Shown piece after piece: positions 1 through 7,970 of a DNA stretch of 41,202 nt. Below the pieces are notes generated by a model that saw only the letters and a list, made by a program, of their open reading frames with translations, was not told the origin of the DNA and searched no databases. This DNA is from Cyclobacteriaceae bacterium. Its GTDB lineage: Bacteria > Bacteroidota > Bacteroidia > Cytophagales > Cyclobacteriaceae. Both the position numbers and the translations under genes were made by a program. The DNA is taken from positions 1-41,202 of the forward strand of contig JAEUUD010000007.1 in the NCBI GenBank assembly GCA_016787625.1, written 5' to 3'. The first letter of the stretch is position 1. Each line of letters begins with the position of its first letter.

Positions 1-2
1 AA

Positions 3-1655
3 CTAGCGCATGAAAAAATCAGGGTGCTTTTCCTCATGCCCGGTAGCTTCCTGGATCAAGTATGCCGCCTCCAGCATCGGACCCTCATCATAGAGATTGC
101 CAATGAGGATAATGGATGTCGGCCGGCCCCGCTTGTCAAAGCCATTTGGAATGGCAATAGCCGGATGCCCTGTAAGGTTGGTAATCAGCGAAATGTCACC
201 ATCCTCCGGGCCAACAATAAAATCAAACGGCGCAATCATCCTGTTGAATTTCTCAATCAGCAGTTTTCTGTGGCGGTAAGCCTGAAGATATTCTACGGCT
301 GAAATAAACCTGGACTGACGCAACGAGTTGGCCCTCGATCCTTCCTCCTGTTCCGAGAGCAGCCTGTCCCGGTGCTCACGCACCAGCTCATCAAAAAAGG
401 AACCAGCTTCCGCGCGCAGAATGATATCAAAAGCATTGAAATAAACGGAGTCTGGCAAGGACACTTCTTTGAGCTCAGCGCCTCTTGCCTTCAGCAGGGC
501 CAACGTTTCCTGATTGGGAGATCCTGTTCTGGTGGTATCGTTGTCAAACAGTTTAGAGAAATAACCAATCTTATATCCTTTCAGATCCTGTGGTGGATGG
601 AACGAAAACGGATAATCTACCGTCGACCGATCCTTCTCTTTCAATCCTTCCGAACCCCTGATGGCCTCAAACACCAGCGCACAATCATGTGCTGAACGGC
701 AGATCGGTCCAGCTTTATCCATCGACCACGACAGGCTCATCGCTCCGTGCCTGCTGACACTGCCGAATGTAGGGCGAAGTCCTGTGGCTCCGCATCGTGA
801 CGATGGCGCAATGATGGATCCAAGGGTTTCGGTGCCAATGGAAAATGCAACCAATCCCGCAGCTGTCGCAGAAGCTGAACCCGCTGAAGAGCCGCTGGCA
901 CCTTGCTTGAGGTCCCATGGATTTTTTGTCCTTCCGCCAAACCAGACATCGCCACGCGCCAAGGCTCCTGAAACCAGCTTGGCAACAAGCACAGCCCCGG
1001 CTTCTTCCAGTTTTTTCACGACCGTGGCTGTCTCGTTGATCACTTGATCTTTGTATGGCTCAGCTCCCCATGTAGTGGGATAGCCAGGTACAGAGAATAA
1101 GTCCTTGATGCCGTAGGGAATTCCATGGAGAGGACCACGATACTTCCCAGCTTTGATTTCTTCATCCGCCCTCGCCGCCTGTCTGAGTGCCAGGTCTTCC
1201 GTGATGGTGACGACCGCTTCCAACGTATCCTTGTATTTCTTCAGGCGACCAAGGTAGATGCTGGTCAGTCGTGTGGAAGTAAGCTTACCGGATTTTATAA
1301 GGTTGCTCAACTGTGCCACCGAGAGAAATGCGATCGCTTCGTCTGTGGCCGGTAATTCAACTTGTTCAGGCAGATGCCACACTGATCCTTGCGCCCTTAC
1401 TTTTGGCGTGAAGTGATCGGGACGTGGGTCAAAATAGGTTGCAGGCGCCAACTGTTGATCCAGTCGTATCTTACGCATGCTGTCATAGCCGCTCCTGTTG
1501 TCATCCAGGTATCCGAGCATCGTGCGCTTTTCCTTTTCTGTAAACTCAACGCCGATCAATTTCTCTGCCGCATTGATATCGCGAACGGTCATCCTCTGTG
1601 AGGACCGACAGCTCACAAGGAAAATCAAGGCTAATATCAGCGTTGTCTTATGCAT
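3..1655 (-). CDS. Amidase-signature family lipoprotein
   Basis: Predicted amidase-signature hydrolase (550 aa) that would cleave a C-N amide bond, exported to the periplasm or outer membrane. The first 16 residues form a hydrophobic lipoprotein signal ending LVSC. The Ser-cisSer-Lys triad can be placed: Lys in GIPYGIKDLF, cis-Ser in the GASGSSAGSA loop, and nucleophile Ser in GTETLGSIIAPSS. Usual family members read D-T-G-G-S-I-R at the last site, so the Asp, one Gly and the Arg are replaced here (E-T-L-G-S-I-I), which may shift substrate range. The stop codon lies at 3-5, so the gene is complete. It starts 8 bp after the DUF1684 gene and is probably cotranscribed with it. Substrate unknown; automated names such as glutamyl-tRNA amidotransferase subunit A would be misleading because the protein is exported and no gatB/C are nearby. 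Confidence 0.85.
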   Translation of the reverse strand: MHKTTLILALIFLVSCRSSQRMTVRDINAAEKLIGVEFTEKEKRTMLGYLDDNRSGYDSMRKIRLDQQLAPATYFDPRPDHFTPKVRAQGSVWHLPEQVELPATDEAIAFLSVAQLSNLIKSGKLTSTRLTSIYLGRLKKYKDTLEAVVTITEDLALRQAARADEEIKAGKYRGPLHGIPYGIKDLFSVPGYPTTWGAEPYKDQVINETATVVKKLEEAGAVLVAKLVSGALARGDVWFGGRTKNPWDLKQGASGSSAGSASATAAGLVAFSIGTETLGSIIAPSSRCGATGLRPTFGSVSRHGAMSLSWSMDKAGPICRSAHDCALVFEAIRGSEGLKEKDRSTVDYPFSFHPPQDLKGYKIGYFSKLFDNDTTRTGSPNQETLALLKARGAELKEVSLPDSVYFNAFDIILRAEAGSFFDELVREHRDRLLSEQEEGSRANSLRQSRFISAVEYLQAYRHRKLLIEKFNRMIAPFDFIVGPEDGDISLITNLTGHPAIAIPNGFDKRGRPTSIILIGNLYDEGPMLEAAYLIQEATGHEEKHPDFFMR

Positions 1656-1663
1656 GATGAACC

Positions 1664-2569
1664 TTAATGATGATCATAGTTCTTCTCTCCTGCCTTTATG
1701 TCAATGTCCAGCACATTCTGGATGGGCGGCAAGGGGCAGGTGGCAAACTCTGTGAACGCACATGGCGGGTTCTCTGCCTTGTTGAAATCCACGATGACTG
1801 AATTCTCAGTTCCCGGTTTTGGAACATAGAGATAGCGACCGGCGCCATAGGTCGTCCTGGCATTTGTCGCATCACCGAAGATGATGAACAATTCATCCCC
1901 TCCTTCATCCAATGCATCCAGGCGATACTCAACATCGTTAAGAGAAAAGATCAGGGTACCTGGTGCCGGCTGTTGTGTAGTTTGACCCAAGACGTTCGTA
2001 ATTGGAATCGTCTTCCCGGGAGTAGGTTCCCACTTGGCATTGACGCGATACTCTGCATCGACAGGAAAGCGATCAATACCTTCGAAAGACTTTAAGTTAG
2101 GGTGATTGAGATCACGGAGCCGCACGCCAAATCGATTGTCACGTCTGATGACGAACCATCTCAACGTACCCGACTCGAAAATAGGTTGTCTGGTAGAATC
2201 CGGATTGAATGCAATGGATTCCTTGACCGCCATGCCATTGGAAGTGACAAGGCCCTCCGTAGCGATCACCTGACTGACGGTGTCCCCGCTCAACATAAAG
2301 TACCCTGCTTGCTGCACGCCCCATGTTGATGGAAATATCAGGTTGTTGTCTTGCCCTGAACCAAACGTATTGATGCCCGGCTTAAGCCAGAACAGTCCTG
2401 CGATGTTGAGCCATCCCCGCTCGCTTCTTAGCGCTTCAAGACGCTTGTTATGCCATTGGTCAATCGTTGCGATATAATCAGCGTCGGCTTCCTTGCCGGT
2501 TGAACACGACGCAGCAATCAAGGCAAACATCCCCCATAGTACCATGTGAAAAGACCGAACCCGCAACAT
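1664..2569 (-). CDS. DUF1684 family lipoprotein
   Basis: Member of the DUF1684 family, recognised by the GWLNIAGLFWL motif near the N-terminus, the G-x-N-x-F-G run after it, and the C-terminal NPPCAFTEFATCPLPP signature. Molecular function is not established. The start at 2569 gives MLRVRS followed by a hydrophobic stretch and the lipobox ASC, a sensible lipoprotein signal (301 aa). In-frame ATGs also exist at 2617, which would add 16 uncharacteristic residues, and at 2545. The 2569 codon lies in the loop of a hairpin at 2557-2584, so 2545 deserves consideration. It is followed after 8 bp by the exported amidase gene on the same strand, suggesting a two-gene unit of envelope lipoproteins. Confidence 0.8.
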   Translation of the reverse strand: MLRVRSFHMVLWGMFALIAASCSTGKEADADYIATIDQWHNKRLEALRSERGWLNIAGLFWLKPGINTFGSGQDNNLIFPSTWGVQQAGYFMLSGDTVSQVIATEGLVTSNGMAVKESIAFNPDSTRQPIFESGTLRWFVIRRDNRFGVRLRDLNHPNLKSFEGIDRFPVDAEYRVNAKWEPTPGKTIPITNVLGQTTQQPAPGTLIFSLNDVEYRLDALDEGGDELFIIFGDATNARTTYGAGRYLYVPKPGTENSVIVDFNKAENPPCAFTEFATCPLPPIQNVLDIDIKAGEKNYDHH

Positions 2570-2584
2570 TCGGGATGCGGGTTC
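2557..2584 (-). terminator. Hairpin between the THX gene and the DUF1684 gene
   Basis: Perfect 9-bp inverted repeat (GAACCCGCA / TGCGGGTTC) with a 10-nt loop, about 47 bp after the THX stop codon. Read on the minus strand it is followed by GGTCTTTTC, a weak U-rich tail. It may attenuate or end the ribosomal-protein transcript before the lipoprotein genes. Confidence 0.45.
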
Positions 2585-2630
2585 TTTGGTATCGGATATC
2601 ACCTGATGGATGATCATCCTGAGTAAATAG

Positions 2631-2822
2631 TTATTCTGCTGCAGCGTCCTTCTTGCGGGGAGCGCGCTTCGCCTTAGGCTTTTCTGCGGCAGCAGCCGGT
2701 GCAGCTGAAGGTTTGGATGAAATGCGCTTCAGCCTGGACTTAATGCCTTTCTTGTTTCTGGATACGCCGTAAGAACCTCTCCAGATCTTACCTTTCTTGG
2801 ACTTTTTGTCTCCTTTTCCCAT
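2631..2822 (-). CDS. 30S ribosomal protein THX
   Basis: Small, very basic protein (63 aa) beginning MGKGDKKSKKGKIWRGSYGV, the diagnostic N-terminus of the Bacteroidota form of the small-subunit THX protein, which packs at the top of the 30S head. The C-terminal half is a low-complexity Lys/Ala/Pro tail extending the usual core of about 25-30 residues. The start is set at the ATG at 2822 because family similarity begins exactly there; an upstream in-frame start (2846) would add eight unrelated residues. A Bacteroidota-type promoter can be seen 22-52 bp upstream. Confidence 0.9.
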   Translation of the reverse strand: MGKGDKKSKKGKIWRGSYGVSRNKKGIKSRLKRISSKPSAAPAAAAEKPKAKRAPRKKDAAAE

Positions 2823-2843
2823 GTGTCTTAGATATTGAGGTGG

Positions 2844-2874
2844 CAATTATAGTCACGGTGAGCCTAAAATACAA
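2844..2874 (-). promoter_or_regulatory. Candidate promoter for the THX gene
   Basis: On the minus strand TTG (2872-2874) is followed after 20 bp by TATAATTG (2844-2851), one mismatch from the Bacteroidota TAnnTTTG element. The predicted transcription start is about 15-18 nt before the ATG at 2822. Confidence 0.45.
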
Positions 2875-2882
2875 TAAGAGGT

Positions 2883-3440
2883 TTATCGCTGGTATCCCGT
2901 CAACGGCAGACCAAAAAGCACGCAGTCTTTTAGGATATTGCCCTGATTGACAAAGGCAAACCATTTCGGTTTCCGATCAACAACCATTAAACCTGATTTG
3001 AGCAGCACCCTTTCAGAAGCAATGTTCTCAGCGTCAATAAATGTTCCCACGGTATGGACTCCTGGCGTAGCGCGCAGCAACCTCATCAACATGGAGCAAG
3101 CCTCCGTTGCATACCCCTGCCTCCAGTGTGTTGGGCTTAAGACATATCCAAATTGAATCTTGCCCAAATCATTGATCACGCCGCAGCTCCCTATGAACCG
3201 ATGATTCTTAAGGCGAATACCGTACGAAAAGTCAACGCCAGCTTGCCAGGCCGAACGTGTATACGCTAAGAACTGCCTCGTATCCTGGATCCGTTGATGT
3301 GTAGGCCAGGAAACAAACCTGGTTGCTACGGGCTTGCTGGCATAGGAATAGAAAATTTCTTCTGCATCTTCGCCCCTCAAACGTGATATCACCAGCCGGT
3401 CGGTCGTAAATTGCTCCGGCATCTGAATCCTGTCAGCCAT
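2883..3440 (-). CDS. GNAT family N-acetyltransferase (RimJ/RimL-like)
   Basis: Acetyl-CoA-dependent N-acetyltransferase of 185 aa with the RimJ/RimL layout: N-terminal TDRLVISRLRGEDAE strand and helix, central IRLKNHRFIGSCG strand (motif D/A region), LSPTHWRQGYATEA acetyl-CoA loop (motif A, Q/R-x-x-G-x-A), and a C-terminal AENIASERVLLKSGL motif B. The acceptor (ribosomal protein, other protein N-terminus or small molecule) cannot be deduced. The start at 3440 shares two bases with the start codon of the divergent gene at 3439. An alternative ATG at 3422 would still include the whole domain and would free a small spacer for promoters. Confidence 0.85.
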   Translation of the reverse strand: MADRIQMPEQFTTDRLVISRLRGEDAEEIFYSYASKPVATRFVSWPTHQRIQDTRQFLAYTRSAWQAGVDFSYGIRLKNHRFIGSCGVINDLGKIQFGYVLSPTHWRQGYATEACSMLMRLLRATPGVHTVGTFIDAENIASERVLLKSGLMVVDRKPKWFAFVNQGNILKDCVLFGLPLTGYQR

Positions 3441-3681
3441 GAGTTCAAATATCGTACATCGCTATTTCAAAAAAGAAATTGATGATACGACCATTCTGGT
3501 CAGGGTTAACCCGATTCACCTGAAAGGGGCCGAATTGATCATCCACCCAGGCGGTAAAGTCAGCTCCAGGGACCTTACCTTTGATGAAGCCATCTTTGAC
3601 GATCTTACCGTTGATGGCTTTTCAGAAACCAGCGCCATGGAGTTTCAATTGTATTCATCGGGTCTTGCCGGTGAAGTTTGA
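3439..3681 (+). CDS. Hypothetical protein, 80 aa
   Basis: Small acidic protein not assigned to a family. It has alternating hydrophobic residues typical of beta strands (TTILVRVNPIHLKGAELIIH) followed by an Asp/Glu-rich segment; no signal peptide, membrane segment or Cys/His cluster. It is likely cytoplasmic. Reasons to regard it as a gene: coding-like composition, a position tightly packed between the divergent GNAT gene (start codons overlap) and yebC (53 bp downstream, same strand), and a stop codon overlapping the -33 element of the yebC promoter. It could be cotranscribed with yebC. Function unknown. Confidence 0.65.
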   Translation: MSSNIVHRYFKKEIDDTTILVRVNPIHLKGAELIIHPGGKVSSRDLTFDEAIFDDLTVDGFSETSAMEFQLYSSGLAGEV

Positions 3682-3707
3682 CCTTTTCACGCAGCGTGAT
3701 ATTTTTG
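3677..3707 (+). promoter_or_regulatory. Promoter of yebC
   Basis: A full match to the Bacteroidota housekeeping promoter: TTTG at 3677-3680, a 19-bp spacer, and TATTTTTG at 3700-3707. Transcription would start near 3713, about 20 nt before the ATG. The -33 element overlaps the stop codon of the upstream 80-aa gene. Confidence 0.7.
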
Positions 3708-3734
3708 CAACTTGCCTGACTAACCCCCTATCCC

Positions 3735-4442
3735 ATGGGTCGCATATTTGAGAAGAGAAAGCACAAAATGTTTGCACGCTTTGACCGTATGGCCAAAGCC
3801 TTTACCCGTATTGGAAAGGACATTGCCATTGCCGTAAAGGCCGGCGGTCCTAATCCGGACAATAATCCACGGCTTAGGATGGCCATTCAAAACGCCAAAG
3901 GTGTGAACATGCCCAAAGACCGGGTAGAAGCCGCCATCAAGCGTGCATCATCCAAGGAAGAAAAGGATTTTCAGGAAGTCGTCTATGAAGGATACGGCCC
4001 ACACGGTGTTCCGATCCTTGTAGAATGCGCGACAGACAATGCCACGCGCACGGTAGCCAATATTCGCTTACATTTTTCCAAGAATGGTGGCAGTATGGGA
4101 AACTCCGGCTCAGTGTCCTTTCTTTTTGTTCGTCAGGGTGTATTTAAATTTGATCCTGCCAAACTTAATCTTGATCAGTGGGAGCTTGACCTCATTGATG
4201 CTGGTGCAGAGGACATTCACCGTGAAGAAGAGGAACTCATCATCTACACAAAATTTACCGAATTCGGACAGATGCAGAAGTTCCTGGAATCAAAAGGATT
4301 GGCTGCAAAAAGTGCCGAACTGCAATACATCCCCAACACAACCAAAGACCTTGGTGAAAAAGAACTTGACGAGGTGATGGAGTGTATCACCGCCCTCGAA
4401 GAAGACGAGGATGTTCAGAACGTTTATCACAACCTCGCCTGA
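3735..4442 (+). CDS. YebC/PmpR/TACO1-family protein
   Basis: Member of the YebC/PmpR/TACO1 family (235 aa, the normal size). Members have been described both as DNA-binding regulators and as factors acting on the ribosome during difficult translation. The start MGRIFEKRKHKMFARFDRMAKAFTRIGKDI, the segment AGGPNPDNNPRLRMAIQNAK and VYEGYGPHGVPILVEC are family hallmarks. The bacterial consensus N-terminus is usually MAGHSKW; the variant start seen here is of the Bacteroidota type. Its stop codon abuts the stop of the convergent LtaS-like gene with no spacer, so no terminator fits between them. A strong promoter lies directly upstream. Confidence 0.92.
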   Translation: MGRIFEKRKHKMFARFDRMAKAFTRIGKDIAIAVKAGGPNPDNNPRLRMAIQNAKGVNMPKDRVEAAIKRASSKEEKDFQEVVYEGYGPHGVPILVECATDNATRTVANIRLHFSKNGGSMGNSGSVSFLFVRQGVFKFDPAKLNLDQWELDLIDAGAEDIHREEEELIIYTKFTEFGQMQKFLESKGLAAKSAELQYIPNTTKDLGEKELDEVMECITALEEDEDVQNVYHNLA

Positions 4443-6392
4443 TCATTTCGGCGACTGGGATCCGGCAGTCGTGAGGTGATCATCGACCATCCTGTTTTTG
4501 TATTGCTGGATGAAAGCCTTGAGCTGCTTTTCCATCACGTTGACCGTATCCGGTAATTGCTGAATCAAATTGGTTGTCAGGTAACGATCATTTCTGAAGT
4601 CGTATAGGGCAACAGATTTGGTACCGTCAAACTGAAGAAGAAACCGATCGGAAAAGGACTGATACGTGTCGTCCAGAAAATTAAATGCCACGGGCTTTGT
4701 GGTTAAATCAAACACATCCCTCCCGAAGGCTATGTAAGGTTTATCGTAGTGCAATTTGCCAAGAACGGACGGCATGATATCAATCTGCTGCATGATGGAG
4801 TGTTTCATCTCCTGCGGCCCGGAACCAGGTTCGAAGAAGAAAATCGGAATGGCAAAGTAGCCCCACGAGGTGTTGTATTCAGCCTGGTGAATCTGGGCCG
4901 AAGCATGATCTGCTGTTATGACAAAAATGGTGTTCCCATACCAGGGCATTTTCGATGCCTTCCTGAAGAAAGTACGCAGTGCCTGGTCGGTATACTCAAT
5001 ACACCGGTAAATGGTAAGGTCCCCGCCCTTGAAAACGTTTTCATAATCTTCCGGGAGGTTGTAAGGGTGGTGAGAAGAGACCGAAAAGAAGTTCGTGTAA
5101 AAAGGCTGTTGGAAGGTGTTCATTTTTTCTGCGTAGAAATCGAGGAACTTATGATCCCAGATTCCCCATATCCCATCGTAGTCCTGGTTGTTGCCATACT
5201 CATCCTTGCCGAAGTAATCATCAAAGTCACAGGTGTTGGCAAATGCCTGGAATCCCATGGAGCCATTTGGAGCACCATGAAAAAACGCCGTGTAATATCC
5301 TTTCTCTTTCAATAGTCTGCTGAGGCTTGATACACGATTGCCTGAATAATGAGAAAGCACAAACGGCACTTCGATGGCCGGGATGCTGCAGATCACACTT
5401 GGCATGGCGTCAATCGACTTCCTTCCGTTGGCAAAGGCATACTGAAATACCTGGGAATGACCGATGAGCGAATCAAGAAACGGAGTGTATCCCCTGGTGT
5501 TTGGATTGTAGATGCCAAAGAATTCCCTCGAAAAACTCTCGAGAATAATAATCACAACATTTTTTGGAGAGAATGCCGAAGAGTCACGAGGTTGGTGAAC
5601 GGGGGAAAAAATCGCTTCCGCAGAGGCGTCAGACTCAAAGTAATTCACTTTTTCGATGACCGGTGTTCTTGCCGTTCGCAACAAGGCAAATGGCGTATTA
5701 AGGACCAGGTTGATGTCCTTAGGCATCGTCGCGTACTGGGCCGCATTGCTCAAGGTGATCGGGCGAGTGCTTTCTCCAAACCCTCCACGAATTCCAGCGA
5801 CAACAAGTCCTGAAATGATCAACATGCCGACGATACCGGACGAGTAAAAGAGAACAGGTTTCTGTACAACCGGCCCTGCAACCTTGATTCGGTTGACAGC
5901 GATGATCATGAGATAAACGAGGGCAATCAGAAAAAGTACCGCATACCAATAGTCCATGAAGAATTGAAAAAAGAGGCTGACAAAGTTCTGTTCATTCCTG
6001 AACTGCTGCATGACACTGAGTGTAGTGCGCTTGAGCGTGTACCGATAGTAAATCGTGTCGGCCACATTGACAGCCAACCCCAATGTGTTGGTTAAAACAA
6101 AGAGATATTTGAGGGCACGCTGATACCACCCCTTGAATCTGGTTTTGAGTGGAACGATCATCAGCAGCACAAAGAGGGCATTCAGGTAGAGAACAGCCGT
6201 GAGATCAAAACGAACGCCACCTGCCGAGATCCGCATAAAGCGGCTGAGCGTCATACCTGGAAAAAAGTCGATGTTAAACAGGTAAAATACCCATCGGCAC
6301 ACCATGAACAGGATGAGGATCAGCAGCAAGTGTGCACAAAGTGCGATGTAGATGTTACCCCCGGCGACGTAGGGACGGATCCAATTTTTCAT
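4443..6392 (-). CDS. LTA synthase-family sulfatase-fold membrane protein
   Basis: Polytopic membrane protein (649 aa from the start chosen at 6392) with about five N-terminal transmembrane helices (residues about 12-205) and a periplasmic alkaline-phosphatase-superfamily domain (about 275-600). Metal-site motifs are visible: NVVIIILESFSREFF (Glu285), the nucleophile region ANGRKSIDAMPS with Ser326 where Gram-positive LtaS has Thr, and ITADHASAQIH. In Gram-negatives this family includes phosphoglycerol or phosphoethanolamine transferases modifying glycans or lipids. Since Bacteroidota do not make lipoteichoic acid, the acceptor is unknown. An in-frame ATG at 6416 would add eight residues (MDCRRAQR). 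Its stop abuts that of yebC. Confidence 0.82.
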   Translation of the reverse strand: MKNWIRPYVAGGNIYIALCAHLLLILILFMVCRWVFYLFNIDFFPGMTLSRFMRISAGGVRFDLTAVLYLNALFVLLMIVPLKTRFKGWYQRALKYLFVLTNTLGLAVNVADTIYYRYTLKRTTLSVMQQFRNEQNFVSLFFQFFMDYWYAVLFLIALVYLMIIAVNRIKVAGPVVQKPVLFYSSGIVGMLIISGLVVAGIRGGFGESTRPITLSNAAQYATMPKDINLVLNTPFALLRTARTPVIEKVNYFESDASAEAIFSPVHQPRDSSAFSPKNVVIIILESFSREFFGIYNPNTRGYTPFLDSLIGHSQVFQYAFANGRKSIDAMPSVICSIPAIEVPFVLSHYSGNRVSSLSRLLKEKGYYTAFFHGAPNGSMGFQAFANTCDFDDYFGKDEYGNNQDYDGIWGIWDHKFLDFYAEKMNTFQQPFYTNFFSVSSHHPYNLPEDYENVFKGGDLTIYRCIEYTDQALRTFFRKASKMPWYGNTIFVITADHASAQIHQAEYNTSWGYFAIPIFFFEPGSGPQEMKHSIMQQIDIMPSVLGKLHYDKPYIAFGRDVFDLTTKPVAFNFLDDTYQSFSDRFLLQFDGTKSVALYDFRNDRYLTTNLIQQLPDTVNVMEKQLKAFIQQYKNRMVDDHLTTAGSQSPK

Positions 6393-6494
6393 GCGCTGCG
6401 CACGGCGACAATCCACTTGTATAATTCACTGCGCCGTACACGCAAAATACTCCACCGGGCGTTATTATGTATCGGCCAAATGGCTATTTTCTCT

Positions 6495-6502
6495 TAGTTT
6501 TG
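6495..6502 (+). promoter_or_regulatory. -7 promoter element upstream of the OMP gene
   Basis: TAGTTTTG fits the TAnnTTTG element, 57 bp before the ATG at 6559. I see no clear TTG at the expected -33 distance, so this is a weaker call. Confidence 0.4.
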
Positions 6503-6558
6503 TAAACCTGCGCTATGCAGTAACAATTGAATTCATCACCTAAGCCCAAGTCCCTCGC

Positions 6559-7434
6559 ATGAGGAAGGTCCTTTTCAGTCTATCCCTGGCTCTTCTTACT
6601 CAGCAACTTAGCGCTCAAAATGTTGAGTCGTTCGGCGTGTTTGGGGGAATTAGTGTCCCTATTACCATTGATCAGGGACTGGAAAGCGACCCAAGATTTG
6701 TTTCAAAGTTTGCGATCAACGGGACGCCATTCGGCTTTCATTACGGTTATGACAAACCGGGCCTGGGCTTTGTCATCTCGCCGAGCTACTTGTCTGTAGG
6801 GCAGAATTACATCATTAAGAATACGACAGGTGGAGATGTGGGCTCAAGGAACATCAATATGAACTACTTTAGCCTGCCCCTCGCACTGAAATTCCACCTG
6901 AATAGTATGGCCTTCTTCCGGTTGAGCATGGTTGCGGCGCTGGACTTCTGCTTCCTGATCGACGGAACAGAAACGTTTACTCATGTGGCTTCAAAACTCA
7001 GGTACCCCGTTGGTGTCTCTGTTCCCACCGACCCCGGATACACGGTCGTTTATGACGGCGTATTTGTTCCCGATGTTAAAGACCTCGTTCATGTTTCGAA
7101 GGATAAATTCAACAGTTTTCAGCTCTTCGGTGGCGTAGGCATGCGCGCTGATCTTGACCTCAATGATCATTGGAGTATCATGTGCGATGGCCGCGCGAAT
7201 TTTGCCTTGTTCGACTCACGCACCAGCACCTACCTGGATCAGTTGAAGAACCCAAGCGGCGCTGCAGATTTTCAGGGAAACCCAGGAGCTCCTGATCTTT
7301 CAGGCACACGTCGTGACATTTACCTCTGCTTCACCATGGGTATTTCGCGGATCATTACAACAAAAACAAAATTCAAGGAGCGTCATTCCGCTCCAATTCC
7401 AAAAATGAGTTATCCTAAGTCAAAGAAGAAATAG
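6559..7434 (+). CDS. Outer-membrane beta-barrel protein, porin-like (PorT-type)
   Basis: Predicted small outer-membrane barrel of 291 aa. A Sec signal peptide (MRKVLFSLSLALLTQQLSAQ, cleavage after LSAQ) is followed by alternating amphipathic strands such as NYFSLPLALKFHLN, FRLSMVAALDF and NHWSIMCDGRANFALF, with strand ends rich in aromatic residues, similar to the PorT/OmpA-like barrel group common in Bacteroidota. The last about 25 residues form an unusual basic tail (KFKERHSAPIPKMSYPKSKKK) after the probable final strand, not typical of barrels that end in an aromatic residue. Likely a structural or unknown transport function; no ligand can be assigned. Confidence 0.7.
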   Translation: MRKVLFSLSLALLTQQLSAQNVESFGVFGGISVPITIDQGLESDPRFVSKFAINGTPFGFHYGYDKPGLGFVISPSYLSVGQNYIIKNTTGGDVGSRNINMNYFSLPLALKFHLNSMAFFRLSMVAALDFCFLIDGTETFTHVASKLRYPVGVSVPTDPGYTVVYDGVFVPDVKDLVHVSKDKFNSFQLFGGVGMRADLDLNDHWSIMCDGRANFALFDSRTSTYLDQLKNPSGAADFQGNPGAPDLSGTRRDIYLCFTMGISRIITTKTKFKERHSAPIPKMSYPKSKKK

Positions 7435-7442
7435 GACGACCA

Positions 7443-7871
7443 TTATTCACTCCTTGAAGGCACAATCACCAGGGGTACACGAATCTCATCGACCAGTTCT
7501 TCCAACGACTCTGCATTGCCGATCGCCATACTTCTTGCCATCACGAGCAATGAGACATTATTCTTGCGGGTATACTCCTGAATGCGGTCACGTATAAATC
7601 CAACCTCCGTACGGAAATCAAATGTTACTTGCTGATCTCCGAGGAGCTGCGCTGCCAATGCATCAAACTTTGCCAGGGCTTCATGCTCTATCGCCAACTT
7701 TGACTGCACAACGTTATCACGCCTTTTCAGTTGATCAAGGCGATACGGATACAAAATACTGATGTGCATATTTCGAGTGCGCGCTTCCAGTATTGCCCAT
7801 TGAAGAACTTGTACAGATGCTTCAGAAAAATCAATCAAGCACAATAGTGAAGGTGTTCCTGACACTGGCAT
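7443..7871 (-). CDS. Universal stress protein, single domain (UspA-like)
   Basis: Cytoplasmic Usp-fold protein (142 aa): N-terminal LLCLIDFSEASVQVLQWAI, a central FDFRTEVGFIRDRIQEY, and the closing strand RVPLVIVPS. The nucleotide loop that in ATP-binding Usps reads G-2x-G-9x-G-S/T is degraded here (MARSMAIGNAESLEEL), so ATP binding is doubtful. It is divergent from the sensor kinase gene. The intervening region contains a TACGTTTG -7 element for this gene (7891-7898) and a perfect FNR-type palindrome 52 bp upstream of it, arranged as for the usp-ccoI operon. This suggests induction at low oxygen. Its stop lies 8 bp from the convergent barrel gene. Confidence 0.85.
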   Translation of the reverse strand: MPVSGTPSLLCLIDFSEASVQVLQWAILEARTRNMHISILYPYRLDQLKRRDNVVQSKLAIEHEALAKFDALAAQLLGDQQVTFDFRTEVGFIRDRIQEYTRKNNVSLLVMARSMAIGNAESLEELVDEIRVPLVIVPSRSE

Positions 7872-7890
7872 TAGCAGGGTATTCAGCCAA

Positions 7891-7898
7891 CAAACGTA
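7891..7898 (-). promoter_or_regulatory. -7 element of the uspA-like gene
   Basis: Minus-strand TACGTTTG, a perfect TAnnTTTG match 20 bp upstream of the start codon at 7871. The first base of the element is 52.5 bp from the centre of the FNR-type palindrome at 7944-7957, a distance suited to class I activation. Confidence 0.55.
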
Positions 7899-7943
7899 GG
7901 TACTGATTCTTGTAAGTCTGACCCTACTTTCTCAGGCGTCAGA

Positions 7944-7957
7944 ATGATTTAAATCAT
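7944..7957. promoter_or_regulatory. FNR/CRP-type operator (perfect palindrome)
   Basis: ATGATTTAAATCAT is a perfect 14-bp palindrome carrying the TGAT-N4-ATCA core of FNR boxes. It lies between the divergent uspA-like gene and the kinase-regulator operon. Its position relative to the usp -7 element fits activation, while it directly overlaps the kinase -7 element (TATTTTTG, 7957-7964), which fits repression. The protein bound is inferred to be the REC-CRP regulator encoded just downstream. Confidence 0.7.
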
Positions 7958-7964
7958 ATTTTTG
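7957..7964 (+). promoter_or_regulatory. -7 element of the kinase-regulator operon
   Basis: TATTTTTG matches TAnnTTTG exactly and overlaps the last base of the FNR-type palindrome. Transcription would begin only a few bases before the ATG at 7971, implying a leaderless or nearly leaderless mRNA and ruling out the in-frame TTG at 7962 as start. Confidence 0.45.
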
Positions 7965-7970
7965 CTGTCT

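Noticed and set aside
3-1655. Glu-tRNA(Gln) amidotransferase subunit A (gatA)
   Set aside because: The protein has a lipoprotein signal and altered nucleophile surroundings, and no gatB or gatC nearby; it is an exported amidase.
5349-5813. Long plus-strand frame opposite the LtaS-like gene
   Set aside because: It is a shadow of the minus-strand membrane protein, with a Cys/His/Arg-rich composition, no recognisable domain and no promoter.
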